Below are positions 24,550 to 32,814 of a stretch of DNA of 35,010 bases, one piece after another. Made by a program: the position numbers and the translations under genes. How positions within the stretch are numbered: position 1 is the first letter of the stretch; each line of letters begins with the position of its first letter. This stretch comes from Planctomycetota bacterium (lineage in GTDB: Bacteria > Planctomycetota > UBA11346). The notes beneath the pieces are model-generated. The model saw only the letters and a list, made by a program, of their open reading frames with translations. It ran no database searches and was not told the DNA's origin. The stretch lies in assembly GCA_027859175.1 (NCBI GenBank), contig JAQIBG010000359.1:1-35010 (forward strand), given 5' to 3'.

Positions 24550-26022
24550 ATGGCCGAAGAACAGCAGGCCGCGTCAGAAGCCGCTGCCGCCGAAGGCAGC
24601 CTCCTCGACGCCATCATGGACGAGACCTCGATCAAGCCCGCCGACGAGGGCTACGATGTCGCCAAGAAGGGCGTAGAAGCCTTTATCGCTAACATTGTTG
24701 CCGACGACCCGGCGCGCAAGATCGACGCTAAGGCTGTCGATGCGATGATCGCCGAACTCGACAAGAAGGTGTCGGCTCAGCTCGACGCCGTCATGCATTG
24801 CGAGCCGTTCCAGAAGCTCGAGAGCGCGTGGCGCGGACTCAAGTACCTGGTCGACCAGACCGACTTCCGTGAGAACACCAAGATCGAGATCCTCGACTGC
24901 CGCAAAGGCGAGCTGCTCGAAGACTTCGAAGACGCCCCCGAGATCGTCAAGTCGGGCTTCTACAAGCACCTCTACTCGGAAGAGTACGGCACCTTTGGTG
25001 GCGAACCCTATGGCTCGGTCATCGGCAACTTTGACTTCGGCCCCGGCGCCCAAGACATGGCTCTGCTGAAAAACGTTGCCTCGGTGTGCACCATGGCCCA
25101 CGCGCCCTTCCTGGCTGCCGCCGGCCCGCAATTCTTCGGTATCGACAGCTATGAAAAGCTCGGCGACCTGAAGGATCTGAACTCGATTCTGGAAGGTCCG
25201 CAGTATACCAAGTGGCAGAGCTTCCGTGAAACCGAAGACTCGCGTTCGGTTGGTCTCACCTGCCCGCGCTTCCTGCTGCGTCTGCCCTACGGCAAAGACA
25301 CGGTGCCGATCAAGTCGTTCAACTATCAGGAAGACGTCAAGGGCAAGCACGGCGCCTACGCCTGGGGTAACGCCGCTTTCGCCCTCGCCAGCCGTCTGCA
25401 CGAGAGCTTCGCCAAGTACCGCTGGACGCCGAACATCATCGGTCCTCAGTCGGGCGGCGCAGTCAAAGACCTGCCCCTGCATCAGTACGAGTCGATGGGT
25501 CAGATCGAAACCAAGGTTCCGACCGAGCTCACCATCACCGAACGTCGCGAGTTCGAGCTGGCCGAAGAGGGCTTCATCGCCCTGTCGATGCGTAAGGGCA
25601 GCGACAACGCTTGCTTCTTCTCTGCCAACTCGTGCCAGAAGCCGAAGAACTTCGGCCAAAGCAAAGAAGGCAAGGAAGCCGAGCTCAACTACCGCCTCGG
25701 CACCCAGTTGCCGTACTTGTTCGTGGTCAACCGTATTGCCCACTACATCAAGGTGCTGCAGCGCGAACAGATCGGCTCGTGGAAAGAGCGTGGCGATCTC
25801 GAGCGCGAGCTCCAGCAGTGGCTGAGCCAGTACGTGGCCGATACCGACAACCCGTCGGCGTCGATCCGCAACACCCACCCGCTGCGTCAGGCCGAGATCA
25901 AGGTCGAAGACGTCCCCGGCGAGGCTGGCTGGTACAAGGTCGACATGAAGGTTCGCCCGCACTTCAAGTACATGGGCGCCAGCTTCACGCTGAGCCTGGT
26001 TGGCAAACTCGACAAGGAGTAG
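24550..26022 (+). CDS. tssC: T6SS contractile sheath large subunit TssC (VipB)
   Basis: A 490-residue TssC, length normal. Landmarks are FQKLESAWRGLKYLVDQTDF, YGSVIGNFDFGPG, APFLAAAGPQFFG, FRETEDSRSVGLTCPRFLLRLPYG, AYAWGNAAFALASRL, and the C-terminal handshake region ending KYMGASFTLSLVGKLDKE. ATG at 24550 has AGGAG at good spacing; the frame extends upstream to 24478 but that part overlaps tssB in another frame. The coding strand is rich in C-ending codons, which suggests high expression as expected for a structural sheath protein. Confidence 0.98.
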   Translation: MAEEQQAASEAAAAEGSLLDAIMDETSIKPADEGYDVAKKGVEAFIANIVADDPARKIDAKAVDAMIAELDKKVSAQLDAVMHCEPFQKLESAWRGLKYLVDQTDFRENTKIEILDCRKGELLEDFEDAPEIVKSGFYKHLYSEEYGTFGGEPYGSVIGNFDFGPGAQDMALLKNVASVCTMAHAPFLAAAGPQFFGIDSYEKLGDLKDLNSILEGPQYTKWQSFRETEDSRSVGLTCPRFLLRLPYGKDTVPIKSFNYQEDVKGKHGAYAWGNAAFALASRLHESFAKYRWTPNIIGPQSGGAVKDLPLHQYESMGQIETKVPTELTITERREFELAEEGFIALSMRKGSDNACFFSANSCQKPKNFGQSKEGKEAELNYRLGTQLPYLFVVNRIAHYIKVLQREQIGSWKERGDLERELQQWLSQYVADTDNPSASIRNTHPLRQAEIKVEDVPGEAGWYKVDMKVRPHFKYMGASFTLSLVGKLDKE

Positions 26023-26057
26023 CCAGCTGTGCGGCAGGGGTGTTCGGTCTGTGACTG

Positions 26058-26100
26058 GCGCCCCTGTGGGCTCCCGCCTAGGCGGGAGCTGCCGGGGCGC
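26058..26100 (+). repeat. Perfect palindrome and extended hairpin between tssC and hcp
   Basis: GCTCCCGCCTAGGCGGGAGC (26070-26089) is a perfect 20-base palindrome. The flanking GCGCCCC (26058-26064) and GGGGCGC (26094-26100) also pair, giving a long GC stem with a small asymmetric internal loop. There is no T run after it. It could protect the tssC transcript end, attenuate read-through to hcp, or be a REP-like element. Confidence 0.75.
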
Positions 26101-26150
26101 GGGTTCTTCTGGAATTCACAACCGCTCCATTTGTTCTTTGCCATATGGTC

Positions 26151-26167
26151 TTGGCACTTGCTGTGCG
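26151..26167 (+). promoter_or_regulatory. Candidate sigma-54 (-24/-12) promoter of hcp
   Basis: TTGGCAC at 26151-26157 matches the -24 element exactly. The -12 GC dinucleotide (TGTGCG) follows with the required 10-base spacing between GG and GC. Transcription would start near 26178 and leave an untranslated leader of about 130 bases before the hcp GTG. RpoN control of hcp is known in some T6SS, for example in Vibrio. No enhancer site was identified. Confidence 0.45.
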
Positions 26168-26311
26168 AGGCCAAGGCTCCAACTAAGGGCTTGTCTGCTT
26201 GGCCCCTCGTTGGTATCAACTTCCTGCGAATCGCGCGTCGATCCCGGCGCCTGAATCTGCATCATCCCCGGCCACTCGCCGGATCATTCATCGCCGAACA
26301 AGGAGCTATCC

Positions 26312-26785
26312 GTGGCCGAATACATGTTCATCCGCTTTGACGGCATCAAGGGCACGTCCGTCCAAGCCAACTTCACCGATTACGTCGAGGTCATGAACTT
26401 CTCGCATTCGTGCGATTATGCCGTGTCGCCCGGTTCGCTGTCGACCGCCGGTACCTCGGTGACCCACAGCCCGTTTGTGATCACCAAGAGCCTCGACAAG
26501 TCCTCGCCTGAGTTGCTGAACCATCTGAACCAGCGCCTCGCTGTGACGAAGATTCAGTTCGAAATGCTGACCGACGACATCGCTGCTGGCGGTGGTAAGG
26601 GCGGCAAGAAGCTGATCTACAAGGTCACGCTCTCTGACTGCCGTATCGTCAACGTGTCGTGCAGTGGTTCCGATGGCGCCGGTATGCCGGTTGAGTCGGT
26701 AGCTATTGCCTACGGCAAGATCGAATGGAACTTCGACAGCACTCCCGCTGCTCACTCCTTCAAGGACTGGGCCGCCGGTAAGTGA
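26312..26785 (+). CDS. hcp: T6SS inner tube protein Hcp (TssD)
   Basis: A 157-residue Hcp. It has the family pattern MFIRFDGIKGTS near the N-terminus, a FVITKSLDKSSPELLNHLNQ segment that forms the helix and preceding strand, KLIYKVTLSDCRIVNVSCS, VESVAIAYGKIEW and the end of the barrel. Hexameric rings of Hcp stack to form the tube expelled by sheath contraction and can carry small effectors. GTG is used as start, with AAGGAG 7 bases upstream. The gene stands apart from tssC by 289 bases and from tssE by about 139 bases with hairpins on both sides, consistent with a separately expressed, abundant product. Confidence 0.97.
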   Translation: MAEYMFIRFDGIKGTSVQANFTDYVEVMNFSHSCDYAVSPGSLSTAGTSVTHSPFVITKSLDKSSPELLNHLNQRLAVTKIQFEMLTDDIAAGGGKGGKKLIYKVTLSDCRIVNVSCSGSDGAGMPVESVAIAYGKIEWNFDSTPAAHSFKDWAAGK

Positions 26786-26807
26786 TCTGAGCCTTCGGGC
26801 TTGATCA
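26783..26807 (+). repeat. Small hairpin starting at the hcp stop codon
   Basis: TGATC and GATCA form the outer arms; AGCC and GGCT close a UUCG-type tetraloop inside. The outer arm begins with the hcp stop codon itself. A stable UUCG loop here may protect the hcp message from 3' decay. Confidence 0.5.
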
Positions 26808-26826
26808 ACTGCCTGTGATTACGGAG

Positions 26827-26856
26827 CGCAGCACGCGTCTAGCGACGCGTGCTGCG
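26827..26856 (+). terminator. Strong hairpin downstream of hcp
   Basis: A perfect 13-bp stem (CGCAGCACGCGTC and its complement) around a 4-base loop TAGC, followed by TTTG. The stem is long and GC-rich with a short T run, fitting a partial terminator that lowers transcription of tssE-H relative to hcp. Confidence 0.65.
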
Positions 26857-26924
26857 TTTGCGGTCACGGCAGGTTTATTCTCAGATCTGGTGATGTGTAG
26901 GGGGGTGCCGTGGAGCACCAATCG

Positions 26925-27335
26925 ATGACTTTGTTCGAGCGTCTGGCCACTGCGGGTGCGGGTGCCGGTAAGACGAGCGTCATCGATCCTGAACAGCATC
27001 GTCGGTCTATCGTGCGCAATCTGCGCAATCTGCTGAACAGTCGTCTCGGCACTGCCGAGGCCCAGCCCGATTTGGGTGTGCCGCCACCGCACGAGTTGCT
27101 GGTTGGTTACCCTGCATCGGCCAATCGCCTCCTTGCCGCCATTGCGGAATCGGTTGAGCGCTACGAACCGCGCTTGAGTCACGTGCGCGTGATTCATCTT
27201 CCGCGCGAAGAAGGTAAGCTTGAGCTGCGCTTCCGGATCACCGCGCGCATGGTGGCCCTTGGTGGCCAGAGTATCGGGCTGGAAACCAAAGTGACCGAGA
27301 ACGGTCGCATCGAATGCCGGAGTCAGGCCAGATGA
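26925..27335 (+). CDS. tssE: T6SS baseplate protein TssE (gp25-like)
   Basis: A 136-residue protein of the phage T4 gp25 type. It begins MTLFERLA, the usual TssE opening, and has RRSIVRNLRNLLNSRLGTAEAQPDLG, where the conserved family motif places the charged residues of the gp25 core, then LAAIAESVERYEPRLSHVRV and LRFRITARMV. It starts sheath assembly on the baseplate. ATG at 26925 is preferred because GGAG lies 9 bases before it; GTG at 26910 would add five residues. The stop overlaps the tssF start as ATGA. Confidence 0.94.
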   Translation: MTLFERLATAGAGAGKTSVIDPEQHRRSIVRNLRNLLNSRLGTAEAQPDLGVPPPHELLVGYPASANRLLAAIAESVERYEPRLSHVRVIHLPREEGKLELRFRITARMVALGGQSIGLETKVTENGRIECRSQAR

Positions 27336-29080
27336 TCGCCAAGTATTACCAAGACGAGTTGCACTATCTGCGCGAACTTGGTCGCGAGTTGAGCGAGCAG
27401 CACCCTGAGGCCGCGCCGTATCTGGCTGAGGCCAGTTCCGATCCATCGGTGGAGCGTTTGCTGGAGGGCTTTGCTTTCCTGACCGGCCGCCTGCGCGAGA
27501 AGATCGACGACGAGCTTCCTGAGTTCAGCCAAGCGCTGCTTGAGAGCTTGTTCCCGCATTTTTTGCGGCCGGCGCCCTCGCTGACCATCATGCAGGCTCG
27601 CCCGCTGCCCAAGGCGGTCACCCAGGTGACGACCGTGCCGCGTGGCGCCAGCCTGGATAGCGCGCCGGTCGACGGCACGCGGTGCCGCTTTGTCACCACC
27701 ACCGATGTCGATGTCGTGCCGGTCAAGGTTGGCGACGTGTGGCTGATTCGCGGCACTGAGCCGCGTATTCACGTTGAGGTGCAATTGCTGCACGGCAGCA
27801 GCTTTGCTCGCCTTGGGCAAGACAAGCTCCGGTTCTACCTTGCTGGCGACCCCGTGGTGGCGCGTCAACTGCACCTGTGCATGGGCGCTTACCTGCGACA
27901 TGTTGAGGTGGTTACCGCCAGCCAAGATGGTTCCGAGCGGCGCAGCCGTTTGCCGGGCCGCGGATGTCAGATGGCAGGCACCAATGACAACGAGATGGTG
28001 CTGGCGGGCAATCGCAGCGAGTTTGCCGGTTACAACCTCCTGCACGAATACTTCGCCTATCCCGAACGGTTCATGTTTGTGGATGTGGAAGGCCTCTCGC
28101 AGGCGCCCAATCTGACCGATTCCGGGCAGTTTGAACTCGTGTTCCATCTCGACTCGCTGCCGGATTCCTTGCCTGACCTGGATGAACGCAACTTCCTCGT
28201 GAACTGCGTGCCGGCGGTGAACCTGTTCGACCATGCGGCCGACCCGATCCACGTTTCCGGCGAGCAGGTTGAGTATCAAGTCCGCCCAACGGCAACCGAC
28301 GTCAATCATTACCAGCTCTACGACCTGGAATCGGTGGTGGGTTTGGTGGGGCAAGAAGCCCTCAAGCGCGATTACCTACCCATGTTCCGCTACGATGAGC
28401 GCGATCAGGACTTGGCTTGTTTCTACAGCATCAGCCAGCGGCCTTCGCTCCGTGGCGGTCGAATTGATCATTACCTGACCTTGCAGCATGGCCCGGGAAT
28501 TACCGACCACGCGCTTGGTGCGACCCTGTCTATCGATCTGCGTTGCACCAATGGGAACCTGCCGCAGGCGCTTGATATTGGAGACGTCACGCGGCCGGTG
28601 AGCGGTGTGCCGGCCGACGTGCGCTTGCGCAATGTTACCAAGCCGAGTGGCGTGATTCAGCCGCCGGTTGATGGCGACTTGCACTGGCGCCTGCTGGGCT
28701 TGCTCAACTGCAACGGCGCCAGCCTCGCCAATGTCGACTCGCTGCGCAGCCTGATCAACGTATTCAACTTCCGCGGTCACGTGAATCGTCACGAACGCCA
28801 AGCCGGGGAGCGTCTCAAAGAATCCATCCGCGCGGTGCGTTCAACGCCTGAGAAGCGTCTGCACGATGGCAGTTTTATTTCCGGTAGTCATGTCGAGATC
28901 GACCTCGACGAAGACGCCTTCGCCAACCCCGGCGATCTTTACTTCTTCGCTAGCGTTGTTGCCGACGTATTGGCGCAGTTCGTTGCCCTCAACGCCTTCG
29001 TACGCGTCAGCGTGCGGGGCGCCCGTTATGGAGAACAGCATACGTGGCCGGCACGGCTTGGACGTACTTGGGTCATCTGA
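27332..29080 (+). CDS. tssF: T6SS baseplate protein TssF
   Basis: A 582-residue TssF (ImpG/VasA), length normal. The N-terminus MIAKYYQDELHYLRELGREL, then RLLEGFAFLTGRLREKIDDELPEFSQALLESLFPHFLRPAPS, is the family hallmark. The C-terminus has GEQHTWPARLGRT; the typical closing Gly-rich segment of TssF is recognisable. TssF with TssG and TssK forms the baseplate wedge around the spike. ATG at 27332 overlaps the tssE stop; an ATG at 27314 lies inside tssE and is less likely. The end overlaps tssG by 37 bases. Confidence 0.97.
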   Translation: MIAKYYQDELHYLRELGRELSEQHPEAAPYLAEASSDPSVERLLEGFAFLTGRLREKIDDELPEFSQALLESLFPHFLRPAPSLTIMQARPLPKAVTQVTTVPRGASLDSAPVDGTRCRFVTTTDVDVVPVKVGDVWLIRGTEPRIHVEVQLLHGSSFARLGQDKLRFYLAGDPVVARQLHLCMGAYLRHVEVVTASQDGSERRSRLPGRGCQMAGTNDNEMVLAGNRSEFAGYNLLHEYFAYPERFMFVDVEGLSQAPNLTDSGQFELVFHLDSLPDSLPDLDERNFLVNCVPAVNLFDHAADPIHVSGEQVEYQVRPTATDVNHYQLYDLESVVGLVGQEALKRDYLPMFRYDERDQDLACFYSISQRPSLRGGRIDHYLTLQHGPGITDHALGATLSIDLRCTNGNLPQALDIGDVTRPVSGVPADVRLRNVTKPSGVIQPPVDGDLHWRLLGLLNCNGASLANVDSLRSLINVFNFRGHVNRHERQAGERLKESIRAVRSTPEKRLHDGSFISGSHVEIDLDEDAFANPGDLYFFASVVADVLAQFVALNAFVRVSVRGARYGEQHTWPARLGRTWVI

Positions 29081-30114
29081 GCGATTACGTCATCTACGAC
29101 GAAGACGAAATCGAAGTTGAGGACGAGCTCCAGCGGCTGGTTCATCAGGGGCACCGTTATAACTTTTTCCAGGCTGTTCGGATTATCGAGCAGAGCTTTA
29201 CCGATGCCGCACCGGTAGGCGGCCAGGGCCCGGTATCGCGCGAGGTGGTGCGATTCCGTCCGCATCTGTCGTACTCGTACGCTGCCAGCGATCTCAAAGA
29301 CATCCGCGTTGAGGGTGAGTCTGAGGGCGAAATCGGTGACGGCGAGATGCCGCGCCTGGTTGTTAGCTGTCAGTTCTTGGGCATCTACGGCGCCTCGTCG
29401 CCCTTGCCGAGCTATTTCACCGAGCAACTGCTTGACCTCGATGACGACCAGCCGCTGCCACGTCAGGTGTTGGACCTGTTCGGCCATCGCATTTACAGCC
29501 TGCTGTACCGAATCTTTAAAAAGTACCGGCCCGCAGCCGAGCCGCAGGCTAGGCCCGAGAGCTATTTTTCGGCTCGCTTGGCGACCTTCCTCGGGCTTGA
29601 GAGCTATGGTGGGATGCCAGCGTGGTTGCTCGGCTATGCCGACATCCTGGCGATGCGCCCGGTGTCGGCCGGCGCTATGGAAGCCGCGATCTGCCGCCTG
29701 CTGCCCGGCGTAACCGCCACTGTTGAGCCCTGTGTCAAAACCTGGACCGCGATCCCACACGATCAGTTGCCACGCCTCGGCGTGAGCGGAAGCAGCCTCG
29801 GTCGTGATTGCTGGCTCGGGCGTTTGGTGCCCAACCGCTCCACCAGCTTCCGTATTGCCATCGGGCCAGTGCATTATGACCGCTTCTTGGCCTTGTTGCC
29901 GGGCGGCGGCTTGCATCGGCGCTTGGCCACCTTGATCGATGTGCTCAACCAAAACGCGCTCGATTGCGAAGTGCGTCTGAGCACCCGCGCGGCCACGGTG
30001 CCGCCAGTGCGCCTGGGCGCCAATCACTACAATCTCGGGTGGAACGCTCGCTTGTTCCGGCGTAACGCCGATCAGCGCGCGGTTCACCATGTCACCTTCC
30101 CGCTGCACGGATAA
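29044..30114 (+). CDS. tssG: T6SS baseplate protein TssG
   Basis: A 356-residue TssG (ImpH/VasB). Family motifs are YNFFQAVRIIEQSF, VVRFRPHLSYSYAASDL, CQFLGIYGASSPLPSYFTEQLL, DLFGHRIYSLLYRIFKKYR and a C-terminal VHYDRFLALLPGG segment. It bridges TssF and TssK in the wedge. An acidic stretch of about 20 residues (YDEDEIEVEDELQ) precedes the conserved start, longer than in many homologues. The GTG at 29044 is supported by GGAG 9 bases upstream and lies inside the end of tssF. Confidence 0.95.
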   Translation: MAGTAWTYLGHLSDYVIYDEDEIEVEDELQRLVHQGHRYNFFQAVRIIEQSFTDAAPVGGQGPVSREVVRFRPHLSYSYAASDLKDIRVEGESEGEIGDGEMPRLVVSCQFLGIYGASSPLPSYFTEQLLDLDDDQPLPRQVLDLFGHRIYSLLYRIFKKYRPAAEPQARPESYFSARLATFLGLESYGGMPAWLLGYADILAMRPVSAGAMEAAICRLLPGVTATVEPCVKTWTAIPHDQLPRLGVSGSSLGRDCWLGRLVPNRSTSFRIAIGPVHYDRFLALLPGGGLHRRLATLIDVLNQNALDCEVRLSTRAATVPPVRLGANHYNLGWNARLFRRNADQRAVHHVTFPLHG

Positions 30115-30118
30115 TTAC

Positions 30119-32785
30119 ATGGCTGACCACGTCAAAGCACTCATCGATCGTCTCAATGATTTCTGTCGTAAGAACATGGAGGCGGCCGCCGGTAGTTGCG
30201 TCAACCGCGGTCACTATGAAGTCACCGTTGAGCACTTGCTCCACGAGTTGATCGACGATGCCGGTGCCGACATCCAATTGATTTGCCGCGATCAGGGGGT
30301 TGACGTCGAACGTCTGCGTCAGGCCCTGGATGCTACCCTCGAAGGCTTGAAGATCGGCAATAGCGGGCGCCCGGTGTTCTCGCCGCGCTTGATGGAGTGG
30401 TTCTCCAAGGCGTGGATGATTGCCTCGCTCGACCACGGCCATGCCGATATTCGGTCCGGCGTGCTGCTGATCGCTTTGATTCAGAATGCCGGTCGCCTGT
30501 GCGGCGCTGATTACGACCAGTTGTTTGAGACGATCGACGTTGACGGGGTGAACCAGCGCCTCGACGTGTTGGTGGTGGATAGCCACGAGCAAACCAGCTT
30601 TGCCAAGCCGTCGGCTGGCGGCGCGTCGGGTCAGACTGGCCCTGCTGGCGGTGGCGATGGCGCAATTGCGCGCTTCTGTACCGACTTCACCGCCAAGGCT
30701 CGTGAAGGCCGGATCGACCCCGTGTTCGGCCGCGATGCCGAGATTCGTCAGATGGTTGATATCCTGGCGCGTCGTCGCAAAAACAATCCGATCTGCGTTG
30801 GTGAGCCCGGTGTTGGTAAAACCGCCGTGGTTGAAGGCTTGGCCTTGCGTGTAGCCGAGGGCGACGTGCCCGACAGTCTGCAAGGTGTGACCATTGTCGG
30901 TCTCGACTTGGGCCTGCTTCAAGCCGGCGCCAGCGTGAAGGGTGAGTTCGAGAAGCGCCTACAGGGCGTGCTCGATGAAGTCAAATCGTCACCCACGCCG
31001 GTCATTCTGTTTATCGATGAGGCGCATACCTTGATCGGTGCCGGCGGCAGCGCGGGCACCGGCGATGCGGCTAACCTGCTCAAGCCAGCCTTGGCGCGCG
31101 GCGAGATGAAGACCGTGGCCGCTACAACCTGGGCCGAGTATAAGAAATACTTCGAAAAGGACGCGGCTCTCGCTCGCCGCTTCCAGTTGGTCAAGCTCGA
31201 TGAGCCCGGTGTCGCCACCACGGTGACCATGCTGCGTGGCTTGCGTGGGCATTACGAAGCCGCTCACCAGGTTGTCATTCGTGACGATGCGCTGGTTGCT
31301 GCCGCCGAAATGGGTGCGCGCTACATCTCGGGCCGTCAACATCCGGATAAGGGTATCGACCTGATCGATACCGGTGCTGCGCGGGTGAAGGTTGCGCTGG
31401 CTTCGAAGCCAGCCGTGCTGCAAGACGCCGAGCGCCTGCTGCAAGAACAGCAGCGGACGCTCGAGAGCCTCAAGCGCGATCGGGATACTGCTGATCTTGA
31501 GGCCGACGATGAAATCGAAGAGCTTGAGCGCGAGGTCCCACTGCAGAAAGACTTGGTGGTGACCCTGACCGAGCAGTGGCAGGCCGAGAAGAAGGCTGCC
31601 GACCGGGTTATTGCTGCTCGCCTTGCGTTGCGCGAGGCTGGCGAAGAGCCTGAGGCCGACGGTACTGGGCAGGAAGACTTGCGCGCTGAGCTTGATGCAG
31701 CCAAGGTCGCGTTGGCTGAGGCCCAGGGCGATGACGCGCAGATCCATATCGACGTGACCGCCGAGGTCATTGCGCGCGTGGTGGCAGATTGGACCGGCGT
31801 GCCGGTTGGCAACATGGTTGGTGACGAAGCGGCTACCCTGCTCAAGTTCGAGAGCTTGATGAAGAAGCGCCTGATTGGGCAAGACCATGCGATGGACCTG
31901 CTCGGCACCGGCATTCGGGCCTCCAAGGCTGGCCTTAAGGATCCGCGTCAACCGATGGGTGTGTTCCTGTTAGTTGGCCCCTCGGGTGTTGGTAAAACCG
32001 AAACGGCGATCGGCATTGCCGATCTACTGTTTGGCGGCGAAGGCTTCATGTCCACCGTCAACATGTCGGAGTTCCAAGAGAAGCACGCTGTGTCGCGCTT
32101 AGTGGGCACCAGCGCTGGCTATGTCGGTTTTGGCGAGGGTGGCGTGCTCACCGAATCGGTGCGGCAGCGTCCGTACTCGGTGGTCTTGCTCGACGAAGTC
32201 GAGAAGGCGCACTTGGATGTGATGAACATCTTCTATCAGGTGTTCGACAAGGGTATCTTGTCTGACGGTGAGGGTCGCGAGATCGACTTTGCCAATACCT
32301 GCGTGATCTTGACCTCCAATCTTGCGACAGACTTGATCACCCAGTACTGCACCACCGTTGATGAGCCCGACATGGACGAGTTACTGGAAGCGATCCGGCC
32401 AACTTTGAGCGCCCATTTCAAGCCCGCCCTGTTGGCCCGCATGACCATCATTCCCTTCTTCAACATCTCTACCGAAGCTCTCAAGACCATTGCGCGTCTT
32501 AAGATGGGTAAGCTTCAGAAGCGGGTGCGTGAACAGCATCGCGTGGAGCTGGTAGTGAGCGATGAGGTCATCAATGCGATCGCTGAGCGTTGTACCGAGG
32601 TTGAAACCGGTGCGCGCAATGTCGACCACATCATTTCCAACAATCTGATGCCCGACCTCGCCAACGAGATTTTATCTCGTCTGTCGACCGGTGACCTGCC
32701 CGAGCGCATTGGCGTTGAACTCGATGCCGAGGGTGGCTTTGCGTTCGATTTCGGCCGCGCTGCTGTGGCGGCCAGCGACGAATAA
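30119..32785 (+). CDS. clpV: T6SS sheath-recycling ATPase TssH (ClpV)
   Basis: An 888-residue ClpV-type AAA+ unfoldase. The N-terminal Clp_N domain covers about 1-155; the first ATPase has GEPGVGKT near 227 and Walker B FIDEAH; the TWAEYKKYFEKDAALARRFQ segment is typical of ClpV; a coiled-coil middle domain lies at about 430-530; the second ATPase has GPSGVGKT near 620, Walker B LLDEVEKAH and a C-terminal small domain. It dismantles the contracted sheath using ATP. The ATG follows tssG by four bases. Both ATPase sites look intact. Confidence 0.97.
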   Translation: MADHVKALIDRLNDFCRKNMEAAAGSCVNRGHYEVTVEHLLHELIDDAGADIQLICRDQGVDVERLRQALDATLEGLKIGNSGRPVFSPRLMEWFSKAWMIASLDHGHADIRSGVLLIALIQNAGRLCGADYDQLFETIDVDGVNQRLDVLVVDSHEQTSFAKPSAGGASGQTGPAGGGDGAIARFCTDFTAKAREGRIDPVFGRDAEIRQMVDILARRRKNNPICVGEPGVGKTAVVEGLALRVAEGDVPDSLQGVTIVGLDLGLLQAGASVKGEFEKRLQGVLDEVKSSPTPVILFIDEAHTLIGAGGSAGTGDAANLLKPALARGEMKTVAATTWAEYKKYFEKDAALARRFQLVKLDEPGVATTVTMLRGLRGHYEAAHQVVIRDDALVAAAEMGARYISGRQHPDKGIDLIDTGAARVKVALASKPAVLQDAERLLQEQQRTLESLKRDRDTADLEADDEIEELEREVPLQKDLVVTLTEQWQAEKKAADRVIAARLALREAGEEPEADGTGQEDLRAELDAAKVALAEAQGDDAQIHIDVTAEVIARVVADWTGVPVGNMVGDEAATLLKFESLMKKRLIGQDHAMDLLGTGIRASKAGLKDPRQPMGVFLLVGPSGVGKTETAIGIADLLFGGEGFMSTVNMSEFQEKHAVSRLVGTSAGYVGFGEGGVLTESVRQRPYSVVLLDEVEKAHLDVMNIFYQVFDKGILSDGEGREIDFANTCVILTSNLATDLITQYCTTVDEPDMDELLEAIRPTLSAHFKPALLARMTIIPFFNISTEALKTIARLKMGKLQKRVREQHRVELVVSDEVINAIAERCTEVETGARNVDHIISNNLMPDLANEILSRLSTGDLPERIGVELDAEGGFAFDFGRAAVAASDE

Positions 32786-32814
32786 CCTTTTGAACCATCG
32801 ACCAGGAGTGCCTT

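Noticed and set aside
24574-25962. A 462-residue minus-strand open frame
   Set aside because: It is fully antisense to tssC; the high GC content and codon bias of tssC keep the opposite frame open.
26000-26340. Short frames in the tssC-hcp gap
   Set aside because: They cross the palindrome and the candidate promoter, lack ribosome binding sites and have no protein-like pattern.
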